From Microtetraspora glauca (GTDB taxonomy: Bacteria; Actinomycetota; Actinomycetes; Streptomycetales; Streptomycetaceae), in contig JOFO01000051.1 of assembly GCA_000721275.1 (NCBI GenBank), positions 1-38,622 of the forward strand: 38,622 bases of DNA, written 5' to 3'. The notes beneath the pieces are model-generated. The model was given only the letters and a program-made list of their open reading frames with translations, did no database searches and was not told where the DNA came from. Below, in pieces: positions 1-7,450 of the stretch. Within the stretch, counting starts at the first letter, position 1; every line of letters begins with the position of its first letter. Made by a program: the position numbers and the translations under genes.

Positions 1-78
1 CCCCCGCCCCCCGCCGTACCCCGGTCCGCCCCCGCTCCCACCCGCCCACCGACCACCCCCGCACAGGAAGCCGACCCC

Positions 79-1362
79 ATGGCCGCGCCCACCACTGACC
101 CGACCGCACCCGGCATCGACTGGCGCCGTCTCGGCAGCCTCGTCACCGGCCAAGCCGCCGTCCAGGCGGGCAGTTTCGCCCTCCTCATCGCCATGAGCTG
201 GACCGCCGTGCAGCTCGGCGGGCGCGGCGCCGTCACCGCCGTCACGCTCGCCGCGACCCTGCCGCGCGCCCTGCTCCTCCTCTTCGGCGGCGCCCTCACC
301 GACGTCCTGGGCCCCCGCGCCCTGCTGCTGCGCGCCACCAGCGTCCGGGTCGCCGTCCTGGCGGCCGGCGCGGTCGTCACGGCCACCACCCACACCCTGT
401 GGCCGCTGGTGGTCATCGCCCTCGCCGACGGCGTCCTCCTCGGTCTCACCGGTCCGGCCGCCGGCGTCCTCCTGCCGTACCTGGCGCCCAAGGAGCACCT
501 CGGCCGCGCCAACTCCCTCTTCTCGATGGTGCTGCGGCTCGCGCCGATCGCGGGCGCGCCGCTCGGCGCCTGGCTGGTGGTGGTCGGCGGCCTGCCGGTC
601 GCCCTGGGCGCGGCGGCGGCCGGTTGCGTCCTGTGGCTGGCCTGCGCCGCCCACGTCACCCGGGGCATGCCCCGGCCCGAGCCGGCCGCCCAGGGGCCCT
701 CGCTGCTGCGCCGCTCCGGCGACGGCTTCCGGCTCCTCGCCGCCCACCCGCGCCTGCGGTGGATGTTCGTGGCCTGCTTCGCGATGGACCTGGCGTTCCT
801 GTGGCCGGCCGAGGTGGCCCTGCCGCTGCGCGCCGCGGAGAACGGCTGGGGCGTGGGCGCGGTCGCCGTCGTCCTCGCCGCCTTCAGCGCGGGGGCCCTC
901 GCCTCCGCCGCCCTGGGCGCCGCCCTCGCGCACCGCGTCCCGGCGCCCGTGAAGCTCGTGGTGACCGGCGTCGGCCTGGCCGCCGGCATGGGCGCGATGG
1001 CGCTCGTCCCCTCGCCGGGCGTCCTCGCCGGGACCGCCGCGGCCGTCGGCCTGCTCTCCGGGCTCAACGGCCCCGCGCTGGTGACGGCCTATCAGCAGGC
1101 GGTGCCCGAAGGGAAGATGGGTGCGGCGATGTCGACGTTCGCGCTGTCCGGGATCGGGGCCGCGCCCCTGTCCCTGGCCCTGTTCACCCCGGTCTCCCTG
1201 CACCTCGGGGTGACCGGCACCTGGCTGCTGTGCGCCGGTGTCGCCCTGGTGTCGCCGATCGCCGCGGCCGTCGCGCTGCGCGCCGCGCCGGAGAAGGCCC
1301 CGGGCCGGAGCGCCCCCGACCGGATCCGTACCGCCCCGGAGTCCACCGTCACGTCCGTGTGA
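79..1362 (+). CDS. MFS exporter (EntS-like, MFS_3 type)
   Basis: A 427-residue protein with about 12 hydrophobic segments spread over its whole length, typical of a major facilitator drug or siderophore exporter of the inner membrane. The loop after the second helix carries a GGALTDVLGPRALLLR segment, which resembles MFS motif A (G-x-x-x-D-x-x-G-x-R). The ATG is preceded by AGGAAG at a good distance. The stop lies 7 bp before the next gene, a phosphopantetheinyl transferase, so the two are probably co-transcribed. Exporter plus PPTase is a common pair at the end of siderophore or other NRPS/PKS clusters; the rest of such a cluster would lie left of this window. The substrate cannot be told from sequence. 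The MFS assignment is firm, the siderophore link is inference. Confidence 0.88.
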   Translation: MAAPTTDPTAPGIDWRRLGSLVTGQAAVQAGSFALLIAMSWTAVQLGGRGAVTAVTLAATLPRALLLLFGGALTDVLGPRALLLRATSVRVAVLAAGAVVTATTHTLWPLVVIALADGVLLGLTGPAAGVLLPYLAPKEHLGRANSLFSMVLRLAPIAGAPLGAWLVVVGGLPVALGAAAAGCVLWLACAAHVTRGMPRPEPAAQGPSLLRRSGDGFRLLAAHPRLRWMFVACFAMDLAFLWPAEVALPLRAAENGWGVGAVAVVLAAFSAGALASAALGAALAHRVPAPVKLVVTGVGLAAGMGAMALVPSPGVLAGTAAAVGLLSGLNGPALVTAYQQAVPEGKMGAAMSTFALSGIGAAPLSLALFTPVSLHLGVTGTWLLCAGVALVSPIAAAVALRAAPEKAPGRSAPDRIRTAPESTVTSV

Positions 1363-1369
1363 GGCAGAC

Positions 1370-2119
1370 ATGATTCCCCTGACCCCCGCACCCCCGCCCG
1401 AGCTGTACGAGCCCGGGCCCGTCCTCCTCCGCCCCGCGGCGCTCCCGCCGCTGCCGGCCGCCCTGCCTCGGCCGCCGGGGGTCCGCCCGCTGCGGCCCCA
1501 GCTGTGGCTGGTCGCCACCGACGCGCACCGGGACACCGCCGCCCGGTACGCCTCGCTCGTGCTGGACGCGGCCGAGCTGGCCCGCGCGGAGGAGTTCCGG
1601 CGGCCCGGCGACCGCGCCACCTACCTGTGCGCCCACGTCGGCCTGCGCCGGCTGCTCGGCGCCCACCTCGGGGTCGCGCCGCGCAGCGTGACCATGGAAC
1701 GGGCGCCGTGCCCCTGCTGCGGCGAGGCGCACGGCCGGCCCGTCCTGCCGGACGGCCGGCTGCACTTCTCGCTCTCGCACTGCGAGGGCCTGAGCCTGAT
1801 CGCCGTCGCCGCGGGACCGGTGGGCGTGGACATCGAGCGGGTCCCGCCGCCCCACCTGGTGACCGAGGCGGCGGAGGTGCTGCACCCGGCGGAGGCCGCC
1901 GAACTGGCCGCACTGGCAGTGGCGCGCGCCCCGGACGCGTTCGCCCGCGTGTGGACGCGGAAGGAGGCGTACCTGAAGGGGCTCGGGGTCGGACTCGGCG
2001 CCGACCCCGCGGCGGAGTACGTCGGCGCGGGCCCGGCCCCGGCCGCACCGCCGGGCTGGTACCTCGCCGACGTGGCCGTACCCCCCGGCCACCACGCGGC
2101 GGTAGCCCTCCTCCGCTGA
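1370..2119 (+). CDS. 4'-phosphopantetheinyl transferase, Sfp/EntD type
   Basis: A 249-aa enzyme of the Sfp superfamily, which moves the phosphopantetheine arm of CoA onto a serine of carrier proteins in NRPS, PKS or fatty acid synthases. The family signatures are visible: FRRPGDRATYLCAHVGLRRLL in the N-terminal half, the substrate strand LHFSLSHCEGLSLIAVA, the Mg-binding GVDIERV, and WTRKEAYLKGLGVGL with the catalytic W-x-x-KEA. I chose ATG 1370 because it has GAGG just upstream and starts 7 bp after the MFS stop; longer in-frame starts would run back into the MFS gene. The protein is preceded by a short proline-rich tail typical of actinobacterial members. Carrier-protein partners are not in the window. 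Confidence 0.92.
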   Translation: MIPLTPAPPPELYEPGPVLLRPAALPPLPAALPRPPGVRPLRPQLWLVATDAHRDTAARYASLVLDAAELARAEEFRRPGDRATYLCAHVGLRRLLGAHLGVAPRSVTMERAPCPCCGEAHGRPVLPDGRLHFSLSHCEGLSLIAVAAGPVGVDIERVPPPHLVTEAAEVLHPAEAAELAALAVARAPDAFARVWTRKEAYLKGLGVGLGADPAAEYVGAGPAPAAPPGWYLADVAVPPGHHAAVALLR

Positions 2120-2126
2120 CCCCGCC

Positions 2127-2152
2127 CGCCCGCCGGCCCCCACCGGCGGGCG
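2127..2152. terminator. GC hairpin after the PPTase gene
   Basis: A perfect 10-bp stem, CGCCCGCCGG with CCGGCGGGCG, and a 6-nt loop, 7 bp after the PPTase stop. There is no T-run, as is common for actinobacterial hairpin terminators. Confidence 0.5.
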
Positions 2153-2456
2153 CACCGCCCCACACAGCCGAAGCCCCCGACAGACCGGCATCCGCTCCGC
2201 CCCGGCACCCGGACCGACGACACACCGTCGACGCCACCACCCCGACCTCCACCGCCCCTGGCAGTCGTGCGCCCTGGCACCGCCGAGCCGGTGCCCGCGA
2301 AGCTTGGCGCCGATCACGTACGGGGCGCATCAGACCCCCGCTGGCGGCCTTTGGCTCACGGGAACGGACGACGCCGGCGGCATCGGCCAAGCGGTCCCGG
2401 AGCCGTCCTGACGCTCCCGCCACCGGCCGCGCCGACAAGACGGCTCCCCGACCGGA

Positions 2457-2636
2457 GGCATCCTCACCAAGGCGTACGACAAGCCCGGCCGCCAGACCTC
2501 GTACGCCGGCGCCGACGGCTCCCTGACGCGCGAGAAACGGCCCGGCGGCTACGACGCGACCGGGCGTCCCACCACCGTCGAGGACACCGCCGACAGGATC
2601 TGCACCGACCGCACCCACGCCTGCGACAACGGATGA
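2457..2636 (+). pseudogene. RHS/YD-repeat protein remnant
   Basis: In one frame this 180-bp stretch reads LTKAYDKPGRQTSYAGADG followed, after a short gap, by GGYDATGRPTTVEDTAD and a TGA stop. The pattern YDxxGRQTSYxDADG ... YDxxGRPTxVxD is the classic tandem YD repeat of RHS proteins, large secreted or cell-surface proteins that carry C-terminal toxins. No start codon or further repeats are found upstream in frame; related fragments such as ATGRADKT sit in another frame around 2420-2440, pointing to frameshifts. It is therefore a decayed piece, not a gene. What follows (a small membrane protein at 3060) sits where an immunity gene often lies, but this is only positional. Confidence 0.55.
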
Positions 2637-3059
2637 CACGGCCACGGGCATGCTGGCCCGTACCGTCGAGTCCGCCACCGGTGACCTGGGCGCCACCAGA
2701 AGTGGGGAAGCGTCAAGACCAGCAGGCTCGTGCGCTGGAGGGCCCGGCGCACCGTGTGGAAGCCCCGCGCCACGGCTCCTGGGACAGTTCAGGCCGCAAG
2801 ACCTGGAGAGGTACGCTCTCGGCGGCCGGCGGGGGCACGGCCGTAGGCTTCTTCGGCCGCACCCGGACCCACGCCATCAAGGTGGGTAGGTGGTCCGGAA
2901 AGTTCTCCGGACCCAGGTACTCACGGGTGAAGACGTACCGTGGCCGGCGTTCCTACAGGAACATGCGCTGGTGCGGACCACGAACTGAGTACCACAAGAG
3001 CGGAGGCTCAGCGCCCCACCCTTTCCAGCGCCGTCCACAGAACCCACAGGAGCCAGGAA

Positions 3060-3245
3060 ATGCACAGATGGACCGCATGCGGAGCCATCGTGGCGGGCGC
3101 AGCGCTTCTCGCCCTCTACCTGACGGAGACGATCACCGCCGTCCCCTCCTCGACCTTCGCCATCCTCGCGGGCACGGGCCTCGTCGTTGACGGGACGCGG
3201 AGGCTGTATCACCTCCGGAACCGGAAGAACCCTCAGAACCCGTAG
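3060..3245 (+). CDS. small membrane protein, 61 aa
   Basis: A 61-residue ORF with AGGAG placed 7 nt before the ATG, which is the best ribosome site in this decayed region. The protein has two hydrophobic stretches, roughly residues 6-20 (CGAIVAGAALLALYL) and 27-41 (PSSTFAILAGTGLVV), and ends in a basic tail (RRLYHLRNRKNPQNP). It could be an inner-membrane protein with two helices. A longer in-frame start at 2940 lacks a ribosome site and adds only low-complexity residues. It lies just downstream of RHS-type debris, so an immunity role is possible, but no family was recognised. Confidence 0.5.
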   Translation: MHRWTACGAIVAGAALLALYLTETITAVPSSTFAILAGTGLVVDGTRRLYHLRNRKNPQNP

Positions 3246-3567
3246 CACGCACCGCGTACGCGCCCGGCTGCGCGGAGTGCCCATGCCGGTACGTCTCCGA
3301 CAGTGTTCCCTGGGAATCCGGGAAGCCGCCGCCACCGCGTCCCGGTGTTCCGGCGCCCGGCCGTCGGTTCCCCGGCCAAGAACCCGCAAGGTGCGGGTGG
3401 ACAGCCCCACGCGTTCAGCGCTGCCAGCTCTGAAGAGGCTCACTGACAGGGGCGTCTTGTGACGGAAGCAGCTCGCTAGCGCCGCATCAGGCAACGCTCG
3501 CCTCGCCTGTGGAGACGGAGAAGGAAATCGGTGGGGTGACCCAGGGGGAATCTGCCACGATCACCGG
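3246..3567. other. intergenic stretch before the S24/S26-like gene
   Basis: No gene is supported in these 322 bp. ORFs in it have arginine-rich, non-coding-like translations. The last 12 bp hold the -10 candidate of the next gene. Confidence 0.4.
3556..3561 (+). promoter_or_regulatory. -10 candidate, leaderless start
   Basis: CACGAT lies 6 nt before the ATG at 3568 and no ribosome binding site is present between them, the spacing expected of a leaderless actinobacterial transcript. No clear -35 was seen. Confidence 0.35.
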
Positions 3568-3933
3568 ATGGGTGCATTGGATGCAGTAGCAGGCAGGGTC
3601 GCCGGCGGCGCCACGGTGGCGTTCCGGCCCAGCGGCTCCTCGATGGTCCCTCTGATACGCAGTCGGCAGCAGGTGGTCGTCGCTCCGGTCGTCCCGTCGA
3701 AGCTGGAGGTCGGGGACATCGTCCTCGCCCGTGTCGCCGGGACGGTCTACTTGCACCTGGTGTCGTCCGTGGACGCCGCCAGGAAGCGGGTGCAGATCAG
3801 CAACAACCGTGGCCGCATCAACGGCTGGACCAGCCACGATCGTGTCTTCGGTATCTGCGTGGCAGTCGACGGCGTCACACGGTCAGGCGTCGAGGGCAAG
3901 ACGCTCGCGGCCGACTCCGGCGACTCCTCCTGA
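3568..3933 (+). CDS. S24/S26 (LexA/signal-peptidase-like) fold protein
   Basis: A 121-aa cytoplasmic-looking protein. Residues 19-33 read FRPSGSSMVPLIRSR, the G-x-S-M-x-P segment that carries the nucleophilic serine (Ser25) in S24 and S26 peptidases. It continues with KLEVGDIVLARVAGTVYLHLVSSVD, matching the GD-x-V-x-V ... H-R-V strand region of these folds. Candidate general-base lysines are Lys45 or Lys75, but the usual K/R-R-V pattern of true signal peptidases is not clear. There is no transmembrane anchor and no DNA-binding domain, so it is neither a normal leader peptidase nor a phage repressor. It may be a small autoproteolytic or non-catalytic relative. It stands alone between degraded DNA and a minus-strand TPR gene. 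Confidence 0.6.
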   Translation: MGALDAVAGRVAGGATVAFRPSGSSMVPLIRSRQQVVVAPVVPSKLEVGDIVLARVAGTVYLHLVSSVDAARKRVQISNNRGRINGWTSHDRVFGICVAVDGVTRSGVEGKTLAADSGDSS

Positions 3934-4239
3934 ACCTGACGCTCCAGCGGCATCGGACCACCAAGCGATGTGGGTGGCGGCACGTGTGTGCAGACGCGGC
4001 ATCATGACGACGAGAGGCCGGCGGTTACTGCGGACAGTCCGCGGGGGAGCGGGCTCCGTGGTGACCTGGCGGCGCCCGCAGATCATCGGGCGAAACCGCC
4101 ACGCCGTCGACCAGCGCCTACGGGCCGTCGCCGACCGGGCCGACGTTGCCGGATTCGGCACGAGGTTCTGTCGTCACATGTCACGCCACATCAGGAGTGA
4201 GGCGAGGGCGACAGCTGCCAAGATCATTTGAGCGTATCG
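3934..4239. other. intergenic, possible decayed DNA
   Basis: No supported gene in these 306 bp. On the minus strand, about 4175-4231 reads QMILAAVALASLLMWRDM and stops, faintly like the tail of some transposases, but this is too short and too weak to call. Confidence 0.3.
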
Positions 4240-5616
4240 TCAAAAGGGGGGTTCCGCAGAGTACCCGTCCTCCCGCAGGGGGGCTGATGCGGTCTTCGTC
4301 CTGGCGGCACGCTGTTCGGCGACGGTGGGGTGGACGGTGACCGCCTCGGCGGCTCGTCCTTGCTTGACCAGGACCTCGAACAGATCCTCACGCGCTTCGA
4401 CGGTGCCCAGGTCCCGCAGTTCCGCCTCGGCCTGCGCGAGGCGGCCGGCGGTGCTGAGGAGGTCGGCTCTGACGAGGCGGGGGTCGCGGAACGGGTCCGG
4501 GTGGGCTTCGACCACGGCGATCGCTTCCTCGGCACGACCGAGGCCGGCGAGGGCGAAGGCCCGCCACCCGTGCTGGAACTCCTCATGATCGTGGTGGGGA
4601 ACGGTGAGGGGATGGTCGAGCAGGCGGAGCAGCTCCTCGGGACGGCCGAGAAGCGTGTGGACGAGCGGGGCCAGGAGGTTGGAGCAGTCGTACCAGCTGA
4701 AGCCGGGTTCGGCCACGGCGATCGCGTCGTCCAACCGGCCGTCCTGCAGGAGGGTCACCGAGAGCCAGGCCCGGTACCCGACCCAGTCGTCAGCGGCGAT
4801 GGCCTCCCGCGTCACCGTCTCGGCCTCGTCGGCCCGGCCGCAGTCGCGGAGGGCACCGGCGAAGATGTCCAGGACCGTGTGGGCGTGCTCTCCGGTGGCC
4901 AGCTCGCGCAGATCGTCGAGCCGGCCGTGGCGTGACAGCAGTTCGGCGTAGGCGGTCAGGGTGTTCTCGGTGCCACAGCGTTTCACGGCTATGTCCGCCC
5001 CGAGGACGCGTATCGCCTCGTCGGCACGGTGCATACGTTCCAGCATCCGAGCCTGGAGCACCAGGACGTCCTCGTCGCTGGAGGCCCAACGGCTCTTCTC
5101 AAGGGCCTGCCGTGCGGTCTCGGCGTGCGGGGCGATCAACTCCAGCACCCGCTCATCGCGGCCCTGCCCCTCGGTGATCTCCACCAGCACCGACCGGATC
5201 CACCACCCCCCGAGATGCGGCACGAGCAGATCGACGGCCTCGTCAACCCGCCCCGCTGTGACGAGCAGCTCGGCGAAGTCCCGGCACACGTACTCCGAGG
5301 TACGCCCCTCCTCGTCAGGGCGGACCAGATCCAGGGCCTCGTCCGTCCGCCCCGCTCGCAGCAGCACGTTCGCCTTCGCCCGGAGGGCCGGCCGCCACCC
5401 GAGAGCGGCGAACGGCTCGACCACCTCGACAGCCCGACGGAACGAACCCGTCCGGGACAGCTCCTGCGCCGCGCGCTCGGCACAGAACCACTCCCCGCGC
5501 TCTTCCGCTGCTTGGATCATCAGGTCCAGGCGACCGTGCTCCAGCAGGAGATCCACTTTTCGAGGATGCAGGCCACCGTAATGGTGGGCCTGCCAGGAAA
5601 GATCATCGGTGTTCAC
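4240..5616 (-). CDS. TPR-like helical-repeat protein
   Basis: A 458-aa soluble protein made of degenerate helix-turn-helix repeats of about 34 residues from residue 20 to the end. Recurrent phrases are LLVTAGRVDEAVDLL, LLRAGRTDEALDLV, LLSRHGRLDDLREL and VLVKQGRAAEAVTVH, all fitting the G-x-x-x-E-A-hydrophobic core of tetratricopeptide repeats. Such proteins serve as protein-binding scaffolds; no partner is evident. An upstream TTG start at 5676 is possible, but GTG 5616 is preferred: a good -10 (TACGCT) lies 7 nt before it, as for leaderless genes. The last residues (REDGYSAEPPF) are outside the repeats. It is transcribed away from the decayed region and tail-to-head with the MBL gene at 5734. 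Confidence 0.8.
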   Translation of the reverse strand: MNTDDLSWQAHHYGGLHPRKVDLLLEHGRLDLMIQAAEERGEWFCAERAAQELSRTGSFRRAVEVVEPFAALGWRPALRAKANVLLRAGRTDEALDLVRPDEEGRTSEYVCRDFAELLVTAGRVDEAVDLLVPHLGGWWIRSVLVEITEGQGRDERVLELIAPHAETARQALEKSRWASSDEDVLVLQARMLERMHRADEAIRVLGADIAVKRCGTENTLTAYAELLSRHGRLDDLRELATGEHAHTVLDIFAGALRDCGRADEAETVTREAIAADDWVGYRAWLSVTLLQDGRLDDAIAVAEPGFSWYDCSNLLAPLVHTLLGRPEELLRLLDHPLTVPHHDHEEFQHGWRAFALAGLGRAEEAIAVVEAHPDPFRDPRLVRADLLSTAGRLAQAEAELRDLGTVEAREDLFEVLVKQGRAAEAVTVHPTVAEQRAARTKTASAPLREDGYSAEPPF

Positions 5617-5623
5617 GGCGGGA

Positions 5624-5629
5624 AGCGTA
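5624..5629 (-). promoter_or_regulatory. -10 box, leaderless TPR gene
   Basis: On the minus strand TACGCT ends 7 nt before GTG 5616, without a ribosome site in between. This decides the start of the TPR-like gene. Confidence 0.5.
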
Positions 5630-5733
5630 GAAGGAGGCACCGACAAGTCCGCGGGCCGCTGAACGACTTTCGCCAAGGCAGCGGCCTTCGCCCCCCCGTT
5701 CTCGGACTGATGCGGGGCATGTGACGGCAGAGC

Positions 5734-6558
5734 CTAGCGAGGCGTCCCGTCGCGCTTGCCTCGGCGGGCGAGGTTGCGGGCCTGCCCTTCGTGGATGCCG
5801 CTCGTCCACTCCCAGCCGGCTTTCGGCGATACGACCCGCGGGTCCCTGGACACCCGGGCGTCACGCAGGTCCTCCACGTACGCTCGATCCCGTTTCATCC
5901 TTGCGCGTACCTCCTCACCCCTGGCGAGGGACCCATGTCCGGGGACGAGGACGCCGACGTCGTCCGCCACGCCCTCGAGCAGCCCCAGCCCGGCCAGGTA
6001 GTCCTCGATCGGGTCACCCGTGTCGCCGAGCATGGGAACGAAGACGTCGGAGAGCATGTCGCCGGCGACGAGAACCCGGCGTTCTTCGATCAACAGGGCC
6101 GCATGGCCCGGGGCATGCGCCGCATGCTCGATGATCCGCACCTTGGGGCCGTCCCAGGGAAGCTCCGCGGTCTCAGCGGGCAGACCTGTGATCAGGCCGT
6201 ACAGGTCGAGCGGTGTGTCCTCGGCGATCTCCGGCGGCAGCCCCGCGGCGACGCCGGCCTTCCAGTCCGCGTTCGACAACACATCCCGCATGAAGTCCGC
6301 GCAGCGGGCTGTGCCGTAACGGGGCGCTTCGCCGAGTTCGGCGTGCCAGAGCACGTGATCCCAGTCAGGATGCGTCGAGAACCCTGCCACCACGGGCCGG
6401 CCCAGCTCTCGAAGGTCGCTGGCCAGGCAGGTCATTTCGGCACCGGTGATCCCGGCGTCCACGAGGAGCACGCCGTCACTGCCCTGCACGACAACGGTGT
6501 TGTTCTCGAGCAACTCACTCCGGTGGACCAGCACACCCTCGGCGACCTGCTTCAGCAT
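5734..6558 (-). CDS. MBL-fold metallo-hydrolase
   Basis: A 274-aa metallo-beta-lactamase-fold enzyme. The metal-binding signature is FSTHPDWDHVLW, an H-x-x-x-DH variant of HxHxDH in which the first histidine pair is reduced to THPDWDH. Further signs are VLLVDAGITGAE near residue 35, HAPGHAALLI (third metal histidine), VLVAGDMLSDVFVP (metal-bridging Asp) and LVPGHGSLARGEE (last metal histidine). The C-terminal 50 residues (YVEDLRDARVSRDPR) are helical and basic. The start ATG has GGGAGG at 6-10 nt. Family members hydrolyse thioesters, lactones, phosphodiesters or beta-lactams; substrate is unknown here. It precedes the TPR gene on the same strand with a gap of about 117 bp, so co-transcription is uncertain. 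Confidence 0.85.
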   Translation of the reverse strand: MLKQVAEGVLVHRSELLENNTVVVQGSDGVLLVDAGITGAEMTCLASDLRELGRPVVAGFSTHPDWDHVLWHAELGEAPRYGTARCADFMRDVLSNADWKAGVAAGLPPEIAEDTPLDLYGLITGLPAETAELPWDGPKVRIIEHAAHAPGHAALLIEERRVLVAGDMLSDVFVPMLGDTGDPIEDYLAGLGLLEGVADDVGVLVPGHGSLARGEEVRARMKRDRAYVEDLRDARVSRDPRVVSPKAGWEWTSGIHEGQARNLARRGKRDGTPR

Positions 6559-6659
6559 GGGGCCCTCCCGTTCGATGTCCGCACCCTGCCAGACGGACTG
6601 GAGCCCATCAACCCAACCGGACGGCGGCGCGCGACCGCGACTCTGCGGCGAGACAGCGC

Positions 6660-7184
6660 GTGACGAGCGACGACCTGACCGGCACCAAGGTCCGTGCCCT
6701 CGCCGACTACCGAGCCGCCGTCCGCGACCTCATCGACGTCCAGGCTGCTTCCCGCCACCGCCCCACCGCCGACCTCGAATCCCTGGGCTGCCGACGCGCC
6801 CACGACGAGTTCGGCCTCGAAGGCCTCCGGGACCGGCTGATCGGCGCGGACTGGTACGAGGACGAGGACGACAGCGCGTGCCAGGAGGCCCTGACGATGG
6901 GTGCCGCGCGACCGATGACGGCTGCGACGTTACTTCTGGGCTGTGTCCGGGCGGGTTCGCGGGCTGGTCATCGCGTCAGCGATCGCGTGGGCGGTGCGGG
7001 TGAACTCCTCGGCCTGCTGGGCGGAGAGGCTGTGGACGGAGGCTTCCTCCAGGGCCTTCCACATCTCCTCGATCGGTCGGCGCATGGCGCGTCCCTTGTC
7101 GGTGAGGTGGACGATCATGGCGCGCTTGTCGTGCGGAGCCGGCTCGCGGGTGAGGAGGCCGGCGTCCTGCATGCGGCGCAGTGA
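6660..7184 (+). pseudogene. truncated hypothetical ORF
   Basis: A GTG-started ORF whose first 85 or so codons (to about 6925) read like a real acidic, helical protein: GTKVRALADYRAAVRDLIDV, then DEFGLEGLRDRLIGADWYED. After that it runs antisense through the 3' half of the MarR gene and turns into GC-rich shadow sequence until 7184. The natural end of this gene therefore seems lost, either by deletion at about 6925 or by loss of a stop. A weak GGCGAG precedes the start. It lies head-to-head with the MBL gene at about 100 bp. I do not recognise a family. Confidence 0.35.
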
Positions 7185-7406
7185 CTTGGAGACGGTGGAG
7201 TGGTCGAGACCGACGGATTCGAGGAGTTCGGACTGGGACTGGCCGTCGCGGTCGAGGAGTTGCATGAGCAGGAGTTCCTGGCCGGGGTGCAGGCCCATCT
7301 CGCGGAGCATGGCGGAGGCATGGCCGCGGTGTACGCGGGCGAGTTGGAAGATCGCGTAGCTGAGCGCGCCCTGGCTGGCCGTGGAGGGGAGGTGGCGGGT
7401 GGTCAT
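6930..7406 (-). CDS. MarR-family transcriptional regulator
   Basis: A 158-aa winged-helix repressor. The DNA-binding core is seen at QSQSELLESVGLDHSTVSKSLRRMQDAGLLTREPAPHDKRAMIVHLTDKGRA: a helix-turn-helix followed by the DxR wing (HDKRAM). Flanking helices (LSYAIFQLARVHRGHASAMLREMGL and the C-terminal QQAEEFTRTAHAIADAM) form the dimer arm. ATG 7406 was chosen because AAGGA lies 9-10 nt upstream; the 59 residues before it are arginine-proline shadow. It is 44 bp downstream of the oxidoreductase gene and most likely in its operon. Its likely targets are the two matching palindromes at 8418 and 10098. MarR proteins usually release DNA on binding phenolic or electrophilic ligands; the ligand is unknown. 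Confidence 0.9.
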   Translation of the reverse strand: MTTRHLPSTASQGALSYAIFQLARVHRGHASAMLREMGLHPGQELLLMQLLDRDGQSQSELLESVGLDHSTVSKSLRRMQDAGLLTREPAPHDKRAMIVHLTDKGRAMRRPIEEMWKALEEASVHSLSAQQAEEFTRTAHAIADAMTSPRTRPDTAQK

Positions 7407-7420
7407 GGTGCAGTTCCTTC

Positions 7421-7447
7421 GGTCGGGGCGGTCGGGGCGGTCGGGGC
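7421..7447. repeat. 9-bp tandem repeat, 3 copies
   Basis: GGTCGGGGC is repeated three times exactly in the gap between the oxidoreductase stop and the marR ribosome site. No function is evident; slippage variation in this gap could change marR coupling. Confidence 0.8.
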
Positions 7448-7450
7448 GGG

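Larger units (their letters stand above)
2120..3059. other. gene-poor, degraded accessory stretch
   Basis: No intact gene was recognised in this 940-bp stretch. It holds the PPTase terminator hairpin and an RHS/YD-repeat remnant. The remainder, about 2640-3050, is open in more than one frame but shows no family motif, and codon use does not favour a single frame. It looks like decayed polymorphic-toxin or mobile material. Confidence 0.5.

Noticed and set aside
2267..3190. 307-aa plus-strand ORF across the gene-poor region
   Set aside because: Arg/Pro-rich start, no ribosome site, and it overlaps both the RHS remnant and the 61-aa gene in other frames.
4166..4231. Possible transposase tail on the minus strand
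   Set aside because: Only 18 residues with vague likeness, no inverted repeats or target duplication found.
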